From: Lentisphaeria bacterium
GTDB taxonomy: Bacteria; Verrucomicrobiota; Lentisphaeria; Victivallales; Victivallaceae
Direction of reading: 5' to 3'
DNA: 64,000 bases
NCBI GenBank assembly: GCA_900768515.1
Contig: CAAGDG010000093.1
Coordinates: 19,888-83,887, forward strand
The notes beneath the pieces are model-generated. The model worked only from the letters and a program-made list of their open reading frames with translations, was not told where the DNA came from and did no database searches. Below, one piece after another: positions 16,553 to 25,082 of the stretch (its first letter is position 1; each line of letters opens with the position of its first letter). The position numbers were made by a program, and so were the translations under genes.

Positions 16553-16587
16553 TCCTCCGCCCGGTTCCCGGAACATTCGATGCGCAA

Positions 16588-16620
16588 AAGAGAGGGGAGG
16601 GGGCGGCGCGCCCTCTCCCC
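16588..16620 (-). terminator. Terminator of the 43-residue peptide gene
   Basis: A GC-rich stem of about 11 bp (16594-16605 with 16609-16620) contains one mismatch. Read leftward it is followed by TCTCTTTTG. It lies 28 nt after the peptide stop. Confidence 0.7.
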
Positions 16621-16648
16621 GCATTTCCGGCCGGGACATCGAGTCCGT

Positions 16649-16780
16649 TCAGAAGCCCTGATCCGGATTCAGCGGATCCGGGTTCTCCGGGTCCGGAGCG
16701 GTTTCTCCCGCGACGAGAACGTATTGCCAGCCCTCGAAGCGGATCAATTCAGGTTTTTCGTAGTGAAACTTTTCTTCCAT
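16649..16780 (-). CDS. 43-residue peptide with YEKPEL leader-like motif
   Basis: The ATG complementary to 16778-16780 opens a 43-codon frame preceded by AAAGGATTGGAG at good spacing. The N-terminal half has YEKPEL followed by IRFEG. The C-terminal half is acidic and proline/asparagine-rich (repeated DP and NP, ending NPDQGF). A Y-x-x-P-x-L pattern is known from lasso-peptide leaders, and KPEL-type starts are common in small precursor peptides. No maturation enzyme is adjacent. It lies 74 nt downstream of the large metzincin gene on the same strand, with a hairpin between and its own terminator after. It may be a processed or exported peptide, but this is inference. Confidence 0.65.
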   Translation of the reverse strand: MEEKFHYEKPELIRFEGWQYVLVAGETAPDPENPDPLNPDQGF

Positions 16781-16808
16781 GTCGATTCTCCAATCCTTTG
16801 ATTTTCCC

Positions 16809-16853
16809 GAGGAGGGGGGCGGTTCCCGCCCCGCCGCCTGCCTGGCTGTCCTC
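16809..16853 (-). terminator. GC-rich hairpin between metzincin gene and peptide gene
   Basis: The core stem GGGGCGG/CCGCCCC (16816-16822 with 16826-16832) lies inside an outer GAGGAGG/CCTCCTC pairing. Only a weak A/T stretch follows, so partial read-through into the peptide gene is plausible. Confidence 0.4.
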
Positions 16854-16854
16854 C

Positions 16855-19800
16855 TCACGCAAGCCAGCCGGAAGAGTTCGACTCCTTTTCGAATGTGAAT
16901 GTTCCGGTGTCCGCAGCGGCGGACCGCCACTCCAGTCTGAGCTCCCCGGCCGCGTCGCAGAGGAGCCGGAAGTCGTATCCGGAATCCGCGAGCGTGTTCC
17001 AGCTTTCCCCCGCCGTCCAGCCGGTCGAACTCTGCTGGTCGAAGACGAGGTTGAAATTGTTCGTCTCTCCAAGCTCGAAGGCTCCCGCTTCGCCGTCAAG
17101 GAGCAGCCAGCCGCCGGAGTTGCCGCCGGAAGCGGCAAGATCGGCGGACGTCAGTTTGACGGTGAACTCCGAATCGGCATCGATGCCGAAACTGCCGCTT
17201 CCGCCGCTCCAGAACGCCGAGGCCGCCGCACTGCGTCCGGTGAGGTCGAACGTGTAGTCGGTCCCTGCCGCAAAGATTGCCGTCCCGGTGTGGACGACCG
17301 CGGTGGAACCGCCGAATTCGACCGCGCCGAACCCGTCGACCGCCGCCTGAAAGTCGGAGGATACGAAATCGACACAGGAGAGGGTTCCGCCGTTGCCGCC
17401 GAGGCGGTTCCGGAAACTTCCGCCGTCGGTGCGGAGGTTCGCCCCGTTTCCGGTGAGTTCCAGCCGGAGCGCTCCGCGTCCGCCGTCGGCCGAGGCTCCG
17501 GCGACGGCGTCCCCCGAACCGTCGAGCCAGATGCCGGCTCCGGCGCTGAAATCGATCGCAGTGCCGCTCCCGGCGTCGATCCGGATGGTCGCGTTGGTCA
17601 CGTATGAACTGCCGCCCGCCGCGGAACTGACCTGTCCGCCGGCGTAGATGCTCCGGGCAAAACTGCCGCCGGAGATGGTGATGACGCTCGTGTTGACCGA
17701 GTCGGAACCGCCGCAGGCATAGCCGCCGCCGAAGATGTAATTCCGGAACGTCCCGCCGGAGATGGTGATCGCCGCCGTGCCGGTCACCGAGGAGCTGCTG
17801 CCGGTTCCGTAGGCGTGGCCGCCGCCGTAGAGGTAGCCTTCGCAGGTTCCGCCGGAGATGGTCAGAGAGACCGCGTTTTCTCTGACGGTCGAACCCGCGC
17901 CGTAGGCGTAGCCCCCGCCGTAGAGATAGCCGCAGGTGCCGTCTTTGAGATCGATGGCGGCATTGTAGGTGGTCGCGGTTCCGCCGGCGGCGTATCCGCC
18001 TCCGAAGATGCTGGAATTCGACGCCTGCCGGACCGCGGTTCCGTCGAGGGTGATCCGGGTGGATGTTGTGTAGATGAATTTGCCGTCCGAAGCGTGGCCG
18101 GCGCCGATCAGATTGTGAATGGTGCCGCCGTTCACGGCGATGTTGACGTTGTTTGTTCCGGAGTTGCGTCCTCCGCCGAAAGCGTAGTGTCCGACCGTTC
18201 CGGAGTTGATTTCGAGATTGACCTGGCCGGCGGCCGCGGTCGATCCGTCGTTTCCGCCGTAGAGAACCGATCGGTCGGCGAGTTCGCCGCCGTCGAACCG
18301 CAGATTCACTTCGGCTCCGCCGGCGGAAGTCGGCGCCGCGGAGGAGGTTCCTCCGAAGATCGTCGCGCCGGAATAGTTCTGCCCGGCAGTCAGTTTCCCG
18401 CCGGTGGTGGAGCCGTACTCCGCGTCGTCGGCCGTCAGATGGATGGTGCCGCCGGTTTCCACCGCGATCTCCCGGTATTCCACCGCTTTGAGAGAAATGG
18501 TACGCCGTGTCGGGTCGTAGTTGAGGGTGTAGACCGTTTCGCCGGACTGGAGCGTGTTGTAGCCGTCCGCGGTCATCTGGAAGGTTCCGGAGAAGGTCTC
18601 GTCTCCTGCGACCAGCAGATGGACGGTGCCGGTGAAATCCCCCTCCGCAAACCCCTGGAACAGATTGTAGTTTCCGGTTTGTCCGGCCGCCATCGTCACC
18701 GTGTAGGCGATCTCCGACAGTGCGGCGTCCCTGGCGGAGATCACCGCCTGTTTGCCCATGGCGGCGGATCGTCCGGCCAGGTCGATCCGGAAGCTGGTTC
18801 CCTCCTCGATGACGGTGGTGGCGCTGCTGCTCTGGCTGTTCAGGTTGAGGATGCTTCTTGCGGCCGCATCGATGGTCCAGAAGCCGCCGATGGTGAGGTT
18901 CTGCACGGAGTAGCAGCCGAGGTTTCCTCCGGCGACGGTGAGGTTGGCCAGACGGACCGAGGCTTCCGTATTGTTGAAATTCACAAACCCCTTCAGCGTG
19001 GCGCCGTCGAGGGTTCCGGAACTCAGCACCGCGGTCGAGCCGGAGTTCAAAACTCCTCCGAAGGTTCCGCCGTTCAGAACGATGGTTCCGTTGACGGTTC
19101 CGGTCGCGTTTCCCCCGGTCACGTTCAATGTCCCGCCGGAGTTGATGAGAATTCCGGCCGCATTTCCGCCGGTGACGTTCACCGTGCCGCCGGAGTTGAC
19201 GATTGTCGCCTCCGAGCTGCCGCCGTCCTTGACCGAAACGGTCGTGCCGGAGCCGACGGTTCCGGAGAGTTTCCGGTCCGTGATCGTCAGGCTGTCGCCC
19301 TCCGCATTGGTTGCGGAGAGAACGCAGTCGGTGTCGGCGTTCAACGTTGCTCCGGCATGCAGAACCACGCCGGAAGCGGCGCCGCCGGTCTGGAGAAAGC
19401 TGCCGTCGGACGCCACGGTGACGGCTTCGGCACTCCCCGCGCTCAGCAGGAAGAACGAATCGGTCGTCGCGGGGGCGCTTTCATTTCCCACCGTCAGAGT
19501 GGTCAGGGTGCCGCCGGATTGTTCAAGGGTGCCGCCGGAACGGATGGTCGCGTTGGTGGCGCTGCCGGATTTCAGCAGGATCTTCCCGGTCTGTTCCGCG
19601 ATGGAGCCGACGGCGGTTCCGCCGTCGATCACCTGCAATCCGCTGCCGGTGACGTTGGTTGAATCGGCGGACCCGCCCGCGTAGACGGTTTCGCTGCCGG
19701 AGAAGAGCGTGGTGTCGTGAGTCGAGCCGCGGACTTCGAGGGCGCCGCCGTGGACCACCACGGTACGGAACGCCTCCTGCCCGGTGTCCACCAGGAGGGT

Positions 19801-21051
19801 TGCGACATCGCCTCCGGCGGTTTCGTCCCCGACCCGGATCGCTTCAAGTCCTCCGACGGAAAAGGTGAGGGGAACGGCGCTTCCCGAGGTCAGTTTGTAG
19901 GTGATTCCCGCGGGCTGGTCGACCAGTTTCCGCTCGGTGGCGACGGTGCCGAGCAGAACGCCCCCGGCGTAGACCTCCACTCCGCCGGAAAAACCTTTCG
20001 CGTCGGCCGCCAGCTGGAACGATCCGGCCGGCGACGCCGGCAGCAGCAGCGCAAACGCGCCTCCGTCCCCCAGCGTCGGCAGCGCGTTGACCTGCGGCGC
20101 TTCGTTTCCCGTGAAGTCGAAGAAGAACGTCCCGCCGGTTACGGTTACGACGGAACCGGCCGCGGCGGAAAAAGTTCCCGCCACCCGGATCTCGCCGCGG
20201 AGTACATTATAATAATAGGAGGCGTTCAAAGTGCCTCCCGCCTCGATCGTCAGGTTTTCGACATACATTCCGTCGAAGGAGGGGGAGAGGTTGAAGATTC
20301 CGCCGTCGCGGACGACCACGGAACGGATGGTCCCGTAACGGACATTCAGTGTCCCCTCTCCGTTGATGGTGACGCCGTCCGCGACCGCTCCCGCGTAGAA
20401 GACGGTCATGGTCCCGCCTGCGTTGATGGTCGTGTCGGTGGCGGTGGCGGCCCCATGAAACTGCAACAGGCGGCAGTCGTTCCCGTCGGCGGAACCGATC
20501 TGAAGTCCCGTCCGGGTGGTCCCTTCCGTGAGAATCAGTTCATTTTCGACCAGCGCATAGGCGGCAAGCCCCTCTCCCTCGTGGGAGGCTCCGAGCAGGT
20601 GGCCGGTTTCGTGAATGATGCGAAAGCTGATTTCGGCGTCGGAATCGGAGGCGTCCGCCAGTACGAAGGCGTTGTCGTCGGCGATCCGGTTGCCGGCGTC
20701 CACGGTTTCCGAAAGACCGAGAAACTTGCCGTAAGCGTCGAAGGCGTCGGTCTGGCCGACGAATATGGTGGAGTAGGGGGTTCCCTCCGCCGGTTCGGCA
20801 GTGACGAAAATCACGTTCTCGTCGAAGGCGTTCCGCACTTCGGTCAGGATGGTTTCGATTCTCGCGCCGGTGAGTCCGGAGTCGGAGATGGTCACGTCGG
20901 AGAGTTTCAGGAGTTCTCCCCGATAGTCGGTTTCCGCTCCGTCGAAGTCGAGGTAGACGAGCTGGGGCGCCGTCGCCGCATCGGAGTAATACGGTTCCGG
21001 CGACTCGGCGACGGCGAGACCGGCATTCCCGAACAGTTGCCGCTTTTTCAT
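16855..21051 (-). CDS. Giant repeat-rich protein with N-terminal metzincin-type protease domain
   Basis: This is a 1398-residue protein. Residues about 30-170 form a putative zinc protease domain ending in HETGHLLGASH (147-157), which fits the metzincin pattern HExxHxxGxxH. It is preceded by LVYLDFDGAE (31-40). The remainder is low-complexity, Gly/Ser/Thr-rich, with recurrent GGT units (for example SGGTLNVTGG). A run of about 35-residue imperfect repeats built on YGGGYAYG/ISGGT lies at about 17640-18020. This predicts a long beta-solenoid like autotransporter passengers. No classical signal peptide and no beta-barrel domain are visible, so the export route is unclear. The start at 21051 follows GGAGGAAAC. 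The promoter is at 21187-21214, leaving a leader of about 130 nt. Confidence 0.8.
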   Translation of the reverse strand: MKKRQLFGNAGLAVAESPEPYYSDAATAPQLVYLDFDGAETDYRGELLKLSDVTISDSGLTGARIETILTEVRNAFDENVIFVTAEPAEGTPYSTIFVGQTDAFDAYGKFLGLSETVDAGNRIADDNAFVLADASDSDAEISFRIIHETGHLLGASHEGEGLAAYALVENELILTEGTTRTGLQIGSADGNDCRLLQFHGAATATDTTINAGGTMTVFYAGAVADGVTINGEGTLNVRYGTIRSVVVRDGGIFNLSPSFDGMYVENLTIEAGGTLNASYYYNVLRGEIRVAGTFSAAAGSVVTVTGGTFFFDFTGNEAPQVNALPTLGDGGAFALLLPASPAGSFQLAADAKGFSGGVEVYAGGVLLGTVATERKLVDQPAGITYKLTSGSAVPLTFSVGGLEAIRVGDETAGGDVATLLVDTGQEAFRTVVVHGGALEVRGSTHDTTLFSGSETVYAGGSADSTNVTGSGLQVIDGGTAVGSIAEQTGKILLKSGSATNATIRSGGTLEQSGGTLTTLTVGNESAPATTDSFFLLSAGSAEAVTVASDGSFLQTGGAASGVVLHAGATLNADTDCVLSATNAEGDSLTITDRKLSGTVGSGTTVSVKDGGSSEATIVNSGGTVNVTGGNAAGILINSGGTLNVTGGNATGTVNGTIVLNGGTFGGVLNSGSTAVLSSGTLDGATLKGFVNFNNTEASVRLANLTVAGGNLGCYSVQNLTIGGFWTIDAAARSILNLNSQSSSATTVIEEGTSFRIDLAGRSAAMGKQAVISARDAALSEIAYTVTMAAGQTGNYNLFQGFAEGDFTGTVHLLVAGDETFSGTFQMTADGYNTLQSGETVYTLNYDPTRRTISLKAVEYREIAVETGGTIHLTADDAEYGSTTGGKLTAGQNYSGATIFGGTSSAAPTSAGGAEVNLRFDGGELADRSVLYGGNDGSTAAAGQVNLEINSGTVGHYAFGGGRNSGTNNVNIAVNGGTIHNLIGAGHASDGKFIYTTSTRITLDGTAVRQASNSSIFGGGYAAGGTATTYNAAIDLKDGTCGYLYGGGYAYGAGSTVRENAVSLTISGGTCEGYLYGGGHAYGTGSSSSVTGTAAITISGGTFRNYIFGGGYACGGSDSVNTSVITISGGSFARSIYAGGQVSSAAGGSSYVTNATIRIDAGSGTAIDFSAGAGIWLDGSGDAVAGASADGGRGALRLELTGNGANLRTDGGSFRNRLGGNGGTLSCVDFVSSDFQAAVDGFGAVEFGGSTAVVHTGTAIFAAGTDYTFDLTGRSAAASAFWSGGSGSFGIDADSEFTVKLTSADLAASGGNSGGWLLLDGEAGAFELGETNNFNLVFDQQSSTGWTAGESWNTLADSGYDFRLLCDAAGELRLEWRSAAADTGTFTFEKESNSSGWLA
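17640..18020 (-). repeat. Coding tandem repeats (about 35 residues each)
   Basis: Successive units on the leftward strand encode GGGYA, GGGYAYG, GGGHAYG and GGGYACG, each followed by a variable segment and ISGGT or KDGTC. The period is about 100 bp and copies are imperfect. They belong to the beta-solenoid part of the metzincin protein. Confidence 0.7.
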
Positions 21052-21186
21052 GTTTCCTCCCTGTTCCCTGATTCCCCTGTGGCGTGGCGGCTGCGGAACT
21101 TTTCCAGTGTCGGGGCCGATGAGGAAGAACCCGTTCGGATCCGTAGCCGGAAGCGTTTTGCCTTTGTTTCCATTACGCCACAATTA

Positions 21187-21214
21187 ATTATACAAAAAAA
21201 GCGTATGAAAACAA
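21187..21214 (-). promoter_or_regulatory. Predicted strong promoter of the metzincin gene
   Basis: TTGTTT (21209-21214), a 16-nt spacer and a perfect TATAAT (21187-21192) are read leftward inside an AT-rich tract. The expected start site is near 21180, leaving about 130 nt of untranslated leader with no riboswitch I can identify. Confidence 0.75.
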
Positions 21215-21280
21215 GCTTTGAAAACCTTTTCCGCGAGATTTTTTTTAAAAATTTTGAAATCATTCCCGTTCGTGCCGGCA

Positions 21281-21324
21281 GCCAGTGAAAAACCGGAAGC
21301 CGGATCGCAATCCGGCTTCCGGTT
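21281..21324 (-). terminator. Rho-independent terminator of panB
   Basis: A perfect 15-bp stem (21291-21305 with 21310-21324) has a CGCA loop. In the leftward direction it is followed by TTTTCACTGG. Confidence 0.85.
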
Positions 21325-21365
21325 CGGGAATCCTGTATTCAGCAGGTTGCAGAGGGGATCGTCGT

Positions 21366-22169
21366 TCAGAACGAGTTTTCCGGCCCGGGGAAGCGTTCGG
21401 CCCGGACATCGTCGGCATAGGCTTTCAGCGCCTCCCGGGTCAATTTCCCGAGTTCGGCGTAGCGGCGGGAGTGCTTCGGCGTAAAATCCTCAAACAGTCC
21501 GAGCACGTCGTTCAGCACCTGGACCTGTCCGTCGCAGCCGACGCCGGAGCCGATTCCGATGGTCGGAATGGTCAGCGCCTCCGAAAGTTTGTTTCCCAGT
21601 TCCGCCGGCATGCATTCGAGCACCACCGCGAAAGCTCCGGCAGCTTCGACCGCTTTCGCGTCGGCCAGGAGTTTCGCCGCCGCTTCCGGGGTGCGCCCGG
21701 TGATCCGGTAGCCGCCGCTGGTCATGATCCGCTGGGGCAGCAGCCCGATGTGGGCCATGACCGGAATGCCGGAATCCACCAGCTTTTCGATCAGCCCGGC
21801 GAGGTCGGCGCCCCCTTCCAGCTTGACCGCGTCGCAGCCGGCCTCTTTGATGGCGCGTCCCGCGTTGCGGATCGCCTCCTCGACACTGACCTGATAGCTG
21901 AGAAACGGCATGTCGAAAATCACAAACGCGTCCGGCGCGCCGCGCCGCACCGCCGCCGCATGGAAGATCGCCTCGTCCATCGAAAGCGGCAGCGTGGTCG
22001 GATAGCCGAGCACGGTCATCGCCATCGAATCCCCGACCAGCAGCACGTCGATTCCGGCAGCGGCGCAGGCGGCGGCGCCGGGGGCGTCGTAGCTGGTGAT
22101 CATTACGATTTTCTCCCCGCGTTCCTTCCGTTTGCGGAAGGCGCTGACGGTCACTTTGCTTTTACCCAT
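21366..22169 (-). CDS. panB: 3-methyl-2-oxobutanoate hydroxymethyltransferase
   Basis: PanB transfers a hydroxymethyl group from 5,10-methylene-tetrahydrofolate to alpha-ketoisovalerate, giving ketopantoate for pantothenate and CoA synthesis. The 267 residues begin MGKSKVTVSAF with GGAGGGAACAAC upstream. Conserved features are the metal-binding VGDSMAM (Asp47), MPFLSYQ, VKLEGG, HIGLLPQ, and IGIGSGVGCDGQVQVLNDVLG near the C-terminus. The open frame extends upstream of 22169 antisense to rnr, but that extension is not coding. It is divergent from rnr. Confidence 0.97.
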   Translation of the reverse strand: MGKSKVTVSAFRKRKERGEKIVMITSYDAPGAAACAAAGIDVLLVGDSMAMTVLGYPTTLPLSMDEAIFHAAAVRRGAPDAFVIFDMPFLSYQVSVEEAIRNAGRAIKEAGCDAVKLEGGADLAGLIEKLVDSGIPVMAHIGLLPQRIMTSGGYRITGRTPEAAAKLLADAKAVEAAGAFAVVLECMPAELGNKLSEALTIPTIGIGSGVGCDGQVQVLNDVLGLFEDFTPKHSRRYAELGKLTREALKAYADDVRAERFPGPENSF

Positions 22170-22292
22170 GTTGTTCCCTCCTTCTCCCGGTTTTCCGGGA
22201 CAGACACTGCGGCGGAACCGTGGAAAACAGGTTTCCGGAGCGGCATCCCGCCTATAATATGCACGAAGAAAGGGTTTTTTACAAATTTTCTT

Positions 22293-22321
22293 TTGCACTT
22301 TGGAAGATTTCGTGTTATGTT
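22293..22321 (+). promoter_or_regulatory. Predicted promoter of rnr
   Basis: TTGCAC (22293-22298), a 17-nt spacer and TATGTT (22316-22321) lie 50 nt before the rnr start. Confidence 0.6.
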
Positions 22322-22370
22322 CTTGGGGGATTGGAGTACCAAAGGCCAATCGGGCCGGGGAGACTGAACG

Positions 22371-24353
22371 ATGAAAAAAGAGAAGAAGAAACGTTTGCGC
22401 CGGCTTTTCGAACGGACCCGAGTCCGCCGCAGCCGGAAAGTTGAAACGGTATCCGGAACTCTGACGGTGACGCCATCCGGTTTCGGATTTGTTGCGCTTC
22501 CGGCGGCGCCCGGTGATGCCGGGAAGCCGGAGGATGTGTTCATCCCGCCGCAGTTCATCGGGGATGCGATGGATGGCGACGAGGTCAAGGTCGCGATCCT
22601 TCCGCCCCGCGAAGATGTTTCCGGGGATCGGCGCGGTCCGGCCGGAAAGATCCTCGCTGTGCTCAAGCGGGCGCGGGAGGAGGTGGTCGGCGAACTGCTT
22701 GCCGGACACAAGGTGCGACCGCTCAACCGACGGATGCCTGAGGAAATTGAGGTTTCCGGCGCCCGCTGCGGCGCGAAGCGCGGCGACTGGGTCCGGCTCA
22801 AGCTGCTCCGCCACGAGGACGGCAACTGGCACGGCGCGATCCGCAAGGTTCTGGGCCGGGCCGGGGAGATTGCCGCCGACCTCGATGCAATCGCCGCGGA
22901 ATACAATCTGGCGCCGCCCTATTCCGAGGCGGACAACGCCGAGGCGCTCGCGATCGTCCCCCGGGAGATCAGCCGCGAGGACTGCACCGGAGTGCTGACG
23001 CTGACCATCGACCCCTTTGACGCCAAGGATTTCGACGATGCGCTTTCGATCTCCCCCGGAAAGAATCCGCGGGAGGTGGTCATCGGCGTGCACATTTCGG
23101 ATGTCGCCGCGTTCATTCCTCCCAAGTCGAAGTTCGACCGCGCGGCGGCGCTCCGCGGTTTCAGCTGCTATCTGCCGGGGAGGACGCTTCCGATGCTGCC
23201 GGCGGCGCTGACCGCCCGGATCAGTCTGCAGGCCGGGCGGGATTCGAATGCCCACACCGTGTTTCTGACGGTGGACCGCGAAAGCGGCCGGGTGCTGGGG
23301 TTTCGGCGCTGCCATACCGTGGTCCGGATCGATCACCGTCTCAACTACGATGAAGTGCAGGAATTCATCGACCGGGGAAACGCCCCCGGCGACTGGTCCG
23401 AAACGCTCCGGGAGTCGCTGCGCTCGCTGGTGGAGGTGACCCGGGCGATGCGGCGTTATCGAAAACAGACCGAGGAGTTTATCGATCTTGCGCTTCCGGA
23501 AGTCCGGGTTCTCTGCGACGAGAAGGAGAACCGGATTCTCGGGATCGTCAGCAAGGTCGCCCGGGAGTCGGAAAACGTGGTCGAGGAGTGTATGCTCGCC
23601 GCCAATTCCGCGGTCGGAACCGAACTGGGCGAAAAAGGAATCGCCGGGCTTTACCGGGTCCATCCCGAACCGGAAGCGGAAAAGATCGAGGAGTTCTGCG
23701 AAACCATGATCGATGCGTTCGGGCTGAATCCCGGCGATCTTTCCAGCCGCAAGGTGTGCAACCAGTTTCTGGCGAGTCTGCCCGACGATCCGCGCCGGCC
23801 GGTGATCCTGAGCCTGCTGCTGCGTTCGCTGCCGCGCGCCTACTACCTGGAGAAGCCGGCGCTTCACTTCGGGCTGGGCAAAGGGCGGTACAGCCACTTC
23901 ACCAGTCCGATCCGCCGCTATCCGGATCTGATTGTTCACCAGCAGCTCTGGAACAGCGACTGCAAGGTCCGGACCCGTTCCGGGTCGACGCTGGCCCGGG
24001 TTGCGCTGGATTGTTCCGCCCGGGAGGAGAACAACGACGCCGCCTTCTTCGCCGCCAACGACCGGCTGAAGCTGCGCTACCTGGAGGAGAAGCTCGAAGC
24101 CGGCGGCGAGAATCTTTACGAGGCGGTGATCGCCAAGGTTACGTCGGCCGGACTGCAGGTGGAGATCCGGGATCTGGGGTTGTACGGTTTCGTGCCGCGC
24201 GAGAAACTGCCCGGAGAGTATTTCCGGAGCGGTTCCGGACTGCGGCAGGAGCGCGGTCACGGCGAGTACAAGCCCGGTCATTTCATCTACGTGCGGCTCG
24301 ACCATGTCGATCTCGCCCGCGGCAGCGCGGTTTTCGGGCTTGCCGGTCACTGA
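22371..24353 (+). CDS. rnr: Ribonuclease R (RNase II/VacB family)
   Basis: This is a processive 3'-5' exoribonuclease of 660 residues, somewhat shorter than E. coli RNase R. A Lys/Arg-rich N-terminus (1-25) precedes OB-type cold-shock domains (GFGFVALP at 37-44). The RNB catalytic domain has the metal-binding aspartates in DPFDAKDFDD (214-223) and the SHFTSPIRRYPDL signature. A C-terminal S1 domain follows (YEAVIAKVTSAGLQVEI, FVPREKL). There is no basic C-terminal tail. It is preceded by GGGGAGA and divergent from panB. Confidence 0.95.
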   Translation: MKKEKKKRLRRLFERTRVRRSRKVETVSGTLTVTPSGFGFVALPAAPGDAGKPEDVFIPPQFIGDAMDGDEVKVAILPPREDVSGDRRGPAGKILAVLKRAREEVVGELLAGHKVRPLNRRMPEEIEVSGARCGAKRGDWVRLKLLRHEDGNWHGAIRKVLGRAGEIAADLDAIAAEYNLAPPYSEADNAEALAIVPREISREDCTGVLTLTIDPFDAKDFDDALSISPGKNPREVVIGVHISDVAAFIPPKSKFDRAAALRGFSCYLPGRTLPMLPAALTARISLQAGRDSNAHTVFLTVDRESGRVLGFRRCHTVVRIDHRLNYDEVQEFIDRGNAPGDWSETLRESLRSLVEVTRAMRRYRKQTEEFIDLALPEVRVLCDEKENRILGIVSKVARESENVVEECMLAANSAVGTELGEKGIAGLYRVHPEPEAEKIEEFCETMIDAFGLNPGDLSSRKVCNQFLASLPDDPRRPVILSLLLRSLPRAYYLEKPALHFGLGKGRYSHFTSPIRRYPDLIVHQQLWNSDCKVRTRSGSTLARVALDCSAREENNDAAFFAANDRLKLRYLEEKLEAGGENLYEAVIAKVTSAGLQVEIRDLGLYGFVPREKLPGEYFRSGSGLRQERGHGEYKPGHFIYVRLDHVDLARGSAVFGLAGH

Positions 24354-24400
24354 TGGGGCGGAGGAAACGAGGCAACGGAGAACTGGGAGGATCCTGAAAT

Positions 24401-24991
24401 ATGACCAACACGAGAGAAAATGCGCTCTGGGGCGTGCTGCTGGTGCTGCTGCTGGTCCTGCTGGCGATCTGGATCTCAAGGGGAGCGAATGAAGTTGTTC
24501 CGGCGACGGCTCCGGGAGGACAACCGGTTCTGCCGGAACTTTCGGATCCCGCCGTCCTCTACCGGAAGCGCGCCGATCTCCGGTACGCGGTAATGAAGCT
24601 GACCGAGGAACAGTATCGGGCGGCGACGGTGGAACGCTCCGAACTGCTGGAGGCGCAGGAGGCGGCCGCCCTCGCGGAACTTCAGGCGCTGCGGGTGGAA
24701 GCCGATCTCTCCGCGGAACCCGGCGCTGCCGATCTTGTGGTCGCGCTGGAGTTCGCCCGCCGGCAGCTGGCCGAGACGGAGTTGCAATATCAGGATGGCG
24801 GCGTATCCGTCAACGAAGTGCATCTGCGGAAGATCGCCGTGCTCGACCGGGAGATTGCGCTGCTCCAGCAGCCCCGCGAGGTGTTGGAGGATGACCGGTT
24901 CCGGGAAGCCGCGCAGGCCTGGGCCGGGGAGGGAACTGCGGAGAATCTCAAGATGCTGGCGGCGGCGGAGTTCGCTGTCGGGGGAGAATAA
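24401..24991 (+). CDS. Small single-pass membrane protein with coiled-coil domain
   Basis: This 196-residue protein has a very hydrophobic N-terminal helix (about residues 9-25, leucine/valine-rich) with a short N-terminus before it. A Glu/Ala/Leu-rich, probably coiled-coil region follows (about 60-190). There is no cleavage motif, so it is likely anchored with its bulk in the periplasm or cytosol. GGGAGG precedes the ATG. It lies 47 nt after rnr and ends just before a terminator (25000-25039). No family is recognised. Confidence 0.7.
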   Translation: MTNTRENALWGVLLVLLLVLLAIWISRGANEVVPATAPGGQPVLPELSDPAVLYRKRADLRYAVMKLTEEQYRAATVERSELLEAQEAAALAELQALRVEADLSAEPGAADLVVALEFARRQLAETELQYQDGGVSVNEVHLRKIAVLDREIALLQQPREVLEDDRFREAAQAWAGEGTAENLKMLAAAEFAVGGE

Positions 24992-24999
24992 GTTTTCCG

Positions 25000-25039
25000 G
25001 TCCGGTTTTTCGGAGAAAGGGAAAGCCGGACTTTTTTTT
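25000..25039 (+). terminator. Rho-independent terminator after rnr unit
   Basis: A stem based on GTCCGG/CCGGAC (25000-25005 with 25026-25031), extended by A-T and G-U pairs, is followed by eight T residues. Confidence 0.8.
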
Positions 25040-25082
25040 ACGGGAGGTAGTCCGCGGTCCGGAAAGCCGCGGCAACAGAGGT

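Noticed and set aside
16649..16780. A lasso-peptide biosynthetic cluster
   Set aside because: The YxxPxL pattern is suggestive, but the glycine is one position off and no cyclase, protease-leader pair or transporter gene lies nearby.
21060..21180. GEMM (cyclic-di-GMP) riboswitch-like string in the metzincin leader
   Set aside because: A GGCAAAACGC and a CCGGCTACGG occur, but the order and the paired elements of the GEMM consensus are not present.
17815..21288. Long rightward frames opposite the metzincin-solenoid gene
   Set aside because: They arise from the repetitive GC-rich coding sequence on the other strand and have no start context or motif.
22170..24479. N-terminal extension of panB antisense to rnr
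   Set aside because: PanB homology begins exactly at 22169 with a good ribosome site, and the extension shadows rnr.
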